64,000 nucleotides of DNA from Gigantopelta aegis (taxonomy: Eukaryota; Mollusca; Gastropoda; Neomphalida; Peltospiridae): NCBI RefSeq assembly GCF_016097555.1, contig NC_054713.1, positions 13,619,610 through 13,683,609 of the forward strand, in the 5' to 3' direction. Below the pieces are notes generated by a model. That model worked only from the letters and a program-made list of their open reading frames with translations. It was not told the DNA's origin and made no database searches. Shown piece by piece: positions 49,501-55,500 of this stretch (position 1 is its first letter; the number at the start of each line of letters is the position of its first letter). The translations under genes were made by a program, and so were the position numbers.

Positions 49501-52500
49501 GGTAGGTGTAAACCACTTGCACCGACCAGTGATCCATAACTGGTTCAACAAAGGCCATGGTTTGTGCTATCCTGCCTGTGGGAAGTGCAAATAAAAGATC
49601 CCTTGCTGTTAATCGGAAGAGTAGCCCATGTAGTGGCGACAGCGGGTTTCCTCTCAAAATCTGTGTGGTCCTGAACCATATGTCTGACGCCATATAACCG
49701 TAAATAAAATGTGTTGAGTGCGTCGTTAAATAAAACACTTCTTTCTTTCTTTTTTTTCCATTAGCAGCAAGGGATCTTTCATATGCACCATACCACACCC
49801 AGAATAGCACATAATATATGGCCTTTGATATACCAGCTGTGGAACGTAGCCCAGTGGTAAAACGCTTGCTTGATGCATGGTCGGTTTGGAATCGATTCCC
49901 GTCGGTGGGCCCCTTGGGCTATTTCTCATTCCAGCCAGTGCACCACGACCATGAAAGGCTGTGGTATGTGCTATCCTGTCTGTGGGATGGTGTATATGAA
50001 AGATCCTTTGCTACTAATGGAAAAAATGTAGCGGGTTTCCTCTATGACCAAATGTTTGACATCCAACAGCCGATGATCAATAAATCAATGTGCTCTAGTG
50101 GTGTCGTTAAAAAAAAAATTGATATACCAGTTGTGGTGCACTGGCTGCAGCGAGAAATAGCCAAGTGGGCCCACCTATGGGTATCGATCCCAGACCAACC
50201 GCACATCAGGCGAGTGCTTTACCACTGGGCTACGTCCCTCCTCTCATCATTTACCTACATGTACTTTGATATACCAGTCGTGCTGGAACAAAGCTGAGAT
50301 AGCAGATGGATTCCAGTTTGATTTTTACAAATGTTTGACTGTTTCAGGATCACAAACACCTCTGGAAGTTGAAGCCAAACACAGTGAAAAAGGCCACGAA
50401 GAGAAGAGAAGAAGAAGAACTTGATCCAGAAACTGGACAACCACAACACTTGTTTGGTAAATTTGTCGTGGACGACAGTCACTTTTTGGACCCTAGTTTT
50501 GGCTTCGTACACAATAAATAGAACATATCCAGCAGTAATATTTTGATATGATCTATTTGACAAAAGGTACTTTTTATTTCTTTCATCTTTTAAAACATAA
50601 AATTAATATTTTGTCCAGAATAAGGATAAATAAATAAATACCAACCTGTAAACAGCATTGTCTGCTTGTTATAGAAATTTGACAGGGGTCAAGGTTAGTA
50701 TTTTATTAGGTTATTAAGTTAGGTTTTTATTTTAATGTGTCAAAGCATTGTAATAATATAGCTAATTTTGAATTTGAATGACATCCGTATTCCAATGATG
50801 TCACTTTGAATTTCCTTACAATAACCATAAACTGAGTACATGATGTTTCCGTTTTAAGAATCCTGGAAAAATTCCAATGCAAAATTGTTATTGAATTTTT
50901 GTTTGTTTGAACATTAATAATGCACCTGAATGTGTTTGAAGAAAATCTTGTGATTGAAAATTTTTACCTTTTACAAAATATGGATTTCAAGTGAAATTAC
51001 AGTAGGATATGCTATATTTATTGTGTATGAAGCCAAAACAAGGGTGCGAAAAGTGACTGCCATCGACATTAGTCTTGTCTAGCTCTGCCAGTGTACACTG
51101 ACTTAATGCTACACTTGTTTGGTAAATTTGTCTAGTCTTGTCTAGCTCTGCCAGTGTACACTGACTTAATGCTACACTTGTTTGGTAAATTTGTCTAGTC
51201 TTGTCTAGCTCTGCCAGTCTACACTGACTTAATGCTACACTTGTTTGGTAAATTTGTCTAGTCTTGTCTAGCTCTGCCAGTCTACGCTGACTTAATGCTA
51301 CACTTGTTTGGTAAATTTGTCTAGTCTTGTCTAGCTCTGCCAGTCTACGCTGACTTAATGCTACACTTGTTTGGTAAATTTGTCATCTAGCGCTGCCAGT
51401 GTACACAGAGTTGACGCCACATTTGTTGGTAAATTTGTCATAGCACTGCCAGTGTACACCGACTTGATGCCACATTTGTTGGTAAATTTGTCATAGCACT
51501 GCCAGTGTACACCGACTTGATGCCACATTTGTTGGTAAATTTGTCATATAGCACTGCCAGTGTACACCGACTTGATGCCACATTTGTTGGTAAATTTGTC
51601 ATATAGCACTGCCAGTGTACACCGACTTGATGCCACATTTGTTGGTAAATTTGTCATATAGCACTGCCAGTGTACACCGACTTGATGCCACATTTGTTGG
51701 TAAATTTGTCATATAGCACTGCCAGTGTACACCGAGTTGACGCCACATTTGTTGGTAAATTTGTCATATAGCACTGCCAGTGTACACCGACTTGATGCCA
51801 CATTTGTAATATAGCACTGCCAGTGTACACCGACTTGATGCCACATTTGTAATATAGCACTGCCAGTGTACACCGACTTGATGCCACATTTGTAATATAG
51901 CACTGCCAGTGTACACCGACTTGATGCCACATTTGTAATATAGCACTGCCAGTGTACACCGACTTGATGCCACATTTGTAATATAGCACTGCCAGTGTAC
52001 ACCGACTTGACGCCACATTTGTTGGTAAATTTGTCATCTAGCACTGCCAGTGTACACCGACTTGATGCCACATTTGTTTGCCACATTTGTCGTTTGGTCT
52101 TGTCTAGCTTTACCAGTGTACCCCGACTTAATGCCATATTTGTTTACCACATTTGTCGTTTGGTCTTGTCTAGCTTTACCAGTGTACGCTGACTTAATGC
52201 CACATTTGTTTGGTATGAATCAGAATTACCAATTATTTGACATCCAATAGCCGATGATTAATAAATAAATGTGCTCTAGTGGTGTCATTAAACAAAACAA
52301 ACTTTAATTTGTTTGAACAAAGTCAAACGTCGAGATATAGACACTGTAAATAAGGAAAATAATGTATGGTGATCCGTTTGCTTTGGGACAGATTCAGACT
52401 AAAATGTGCATTTTCATTAAATGCATCTGGTAATTGCAACTTTAAAAGATAATACTTCTATCAAGTAATGCTAAGCTATTTTCTATAAATTTAATTTTTA

Positions 52501-55500
52501 GTTTTACCTCACATCAAGTAAAACTTTCCAGTCAAACCAGTGGAAGCTAGTCATTTTTTTTCTTCTACTTAGTAGAAATTTCCTCCACATATACAGAGCA
52601 CCACATAAATGACAAGGTGTGGAGCTAACATAGTAAACCAATTTAGTATGAACAGCAGCAGTTATTGACAGTTCATTTCACTTTTTAATATACAGTTGAA
52701 TCCCGTTGACCCGAACCCCATTGGTGCTTGAGAAAGTGTTTGACCCATCGGGTGGTTCGACTGAACCATTCGGTCAACAATATGTAAGTGTAACTTGGGA
52801 CTTCATTTTTGGTTCGAGTGTTGCGGTGTATTCGACCCTTCGAGATTCTATTGTATTTCCTTGACGTTATTTCTGTTATTCTTACAGATGCAAACGAAAG
52901 CTTCAATGGTTATATTCAGTAGGAATCCACGTAGCTTCGTTTAGTTTCAGTTTTTTATGCCTTGAATTGTGATTAGAATTTGAAAGTCATTCATTTGCTT
53001 GTAGCTCCACCAGCAAAGAAACAAAAAGTTGACACATTTACGAATCCTGTTATTACAAAAGAGGAGGAAAAGACACAGGTGTCGCTACGGCAACAGGTTT
53101 GATATTTATTTTATAATGCTGTTAATATCAGGGTTTATTTATTCATGCTGTTAATGGGGTGGGATCTAGATCAGTCGGTAGAGTGCTTGCCTGAGATGCT
53201 TGCATTGTAGGATCAAACCACGTTAGTGGACTCATTCTCTGATTGGGGTTTTACTGTCTCAACCAGTGTACTATGACTGGTATATCAACAGCAGTGGTAT
53301 GCAGACCCTGTAAGAACGGGCGGGGGCGGGGGGGGAGGGGTGTGTGTGATGGTTTTGTGTGTGTCTGCATGTCTGTCCACCCGTCTATCACAGAAATGTT
53401 TTTCACAATGCCTCAACATATTAAGCTCAAAATTTGTGTCTAGCTTCATCATGTAAAGCTGCAAATTAAGTTTGACATTCATGTGGAAGGAAGGAAAATG
53501 TTTTATTTCACGACGCACTCAACGCATTTTAATTACAGTTATATGGCATCAGACATATGGTTAAGGACCACACAGATATTGAGAGAGGAAACCCGCTCAT
53601 GGGCTACTCTTTTCGATTAGCAGTAAGGGATCTTTTATATGCACCATCCCACAGACAGGATAGCACATACCACGGCCTTTCATATACCAGTCATGGTGCA
53701 CTGGCTGGCATTCATGTGGATTTACCCATTTCTGACAGAGTTATCACCCTTGAACGTAGGAGATATTATAAGTTGTAGAAGCAACACGAGGGGTATATGG
53801 CTTTTTATGTACCCTCTGTGTGTTCTTTTACCCCGAGCTGAAGGCAAGTGGATAAAAGAGCACACAGAGGGTACATAAAAAGCCATATACCCCGAGAGAT
53901 GCTTCTATAACAAATTTATCTTGCCGACATGTTAAACCATATAGCCAAATAATCAAAATAATGCCAGACAATAATTGTTAACAATTTATTATCGGAGCCG
54001 TACCACGCGGATGCGAACGAAACCACTTGCCAGTGACGAAAAATAGTTCATCGATAAACAAGTTTTTAACTTTAAATGTTTGTAATACGAAATTGTCTGA
54101 AACAGATATTAATGAAAAAAAAAAAAACTTTATTTATTTATAATCTAATTATTGCTTTAGCATTAACTGGGGTGGCTGGAAACTTGGAAATTACAGACGG
54201 GGTATAAGAGAATTTGGCTTAGCCCACAGGGGTATAAGGGATTTGTCCAACCGCAAACAACCAATGAGATTAAAGAATTTTACATGAAGGCAAGATAAGA
54301 TAATTTGTGGGGCTGAGTAGAAGATGTTTTGCTTTAGCAGTACTCTCAGAATGGCTGTTTAGAATACATTTGGTGGGTTGTTAGTTCATCAGACGCCATT
54401 TAACCATAATTAAAACGTGTTGAGTGCATCGTTAAATAAAACATTTCCTTCGTTATTTCATCTTGAATCATTTGCTATTAATAATGGAAGTTCAGAACAG
54501 ATTTGACTGTAGAGGCATTTTCTTGCACACTAAGATTCTGATCACCAAATAATGTATTAGGCCCACTTTACATTCATACGATTTTGAGTGCCATGCCGCA
54601 CCCAACTTTACTAATGTAGTGCATATGCATAGTACCTTTTCCATATATATATTTTCACATGCTGACATTCCGCACACAACTTTATTAATGTAGTGCATAT
54701 GCATAGTACCTTTTTCCATATACATATACGCAAATATCATATGGATATGGAAATGCTTAAATGTCCTGCAGAATCATGTTAATGAGAAGCGGACCTTGCA
54801 GTTAATAAAGTTAAAGTTTGTTTTGTTTAATGACACCACTAGAGCACACTGATTAATTAATCATCAGCTGTTGGATATCAAACATTTGGTAATTCTGACT
54901 CGTAGTCATCAGAGGAAGCCCGCTACATTTTTCCAAATGCAGAAAGGGATCGTTTATATGCACTTTCCCACAGACAGGAAAGTACAATTAAGAATTTATC
55001 TTTAGATGGCTCCCAAGAAGAAGAATAAGAAGAAGAAACAAAACAAAGATTATCTGTACGAGGCGGAGGATCCAACCATCTCCAGGATCCAGGACGAGCA
55101 GGTTGCTCTGGGAGACAGCAAATCGGATCGCTTGGAAACACAGAAGAAACGAGAGGAAGCGGACACAGACAACACAGAGAAACGACAGAAGAAGAAAAAG
55201 AAGAAGAAACCAGACCTGAAAGAATTCAAGCCTTACGATTACAGCAAAGCAGATACGTCCATATTTGAAGGTTTGCAGGGTTTTTTTTATTACTGGCGTC
55301 GACACTTCTTCACCAATAGGTTCAAGTGTTGTTTGTTATATATTGTGAAATACAGTCTGTATTGTTATTGTAGAGTATGATCAATATTGACCATGGAATA
55401 TGATATGCATAATGTATTGTGGTAGTGGAATATAATGTGTATTGACATAGTGGAATACGATCTGTCATCATGCAGTCTGATCTATATTGTCTTGGTAGAA

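Noticed and set aside
51438..52137. Minus-strand frames with [10 protein letters not shown] repeats
   Set aside because: Translations of the donor-bearing minisatellite; unit lengths vary and shift frame.
52888..52922. Alternative terminal exon 19 (acceptor TTCTTACAG, short frame to TAG)
   Set aside because: It lies inside repeat R4, whose other copy at 49010 has the same sequence, and the peptide resembles nothing in the family. The acceptor at 53004 gives the better continuation.
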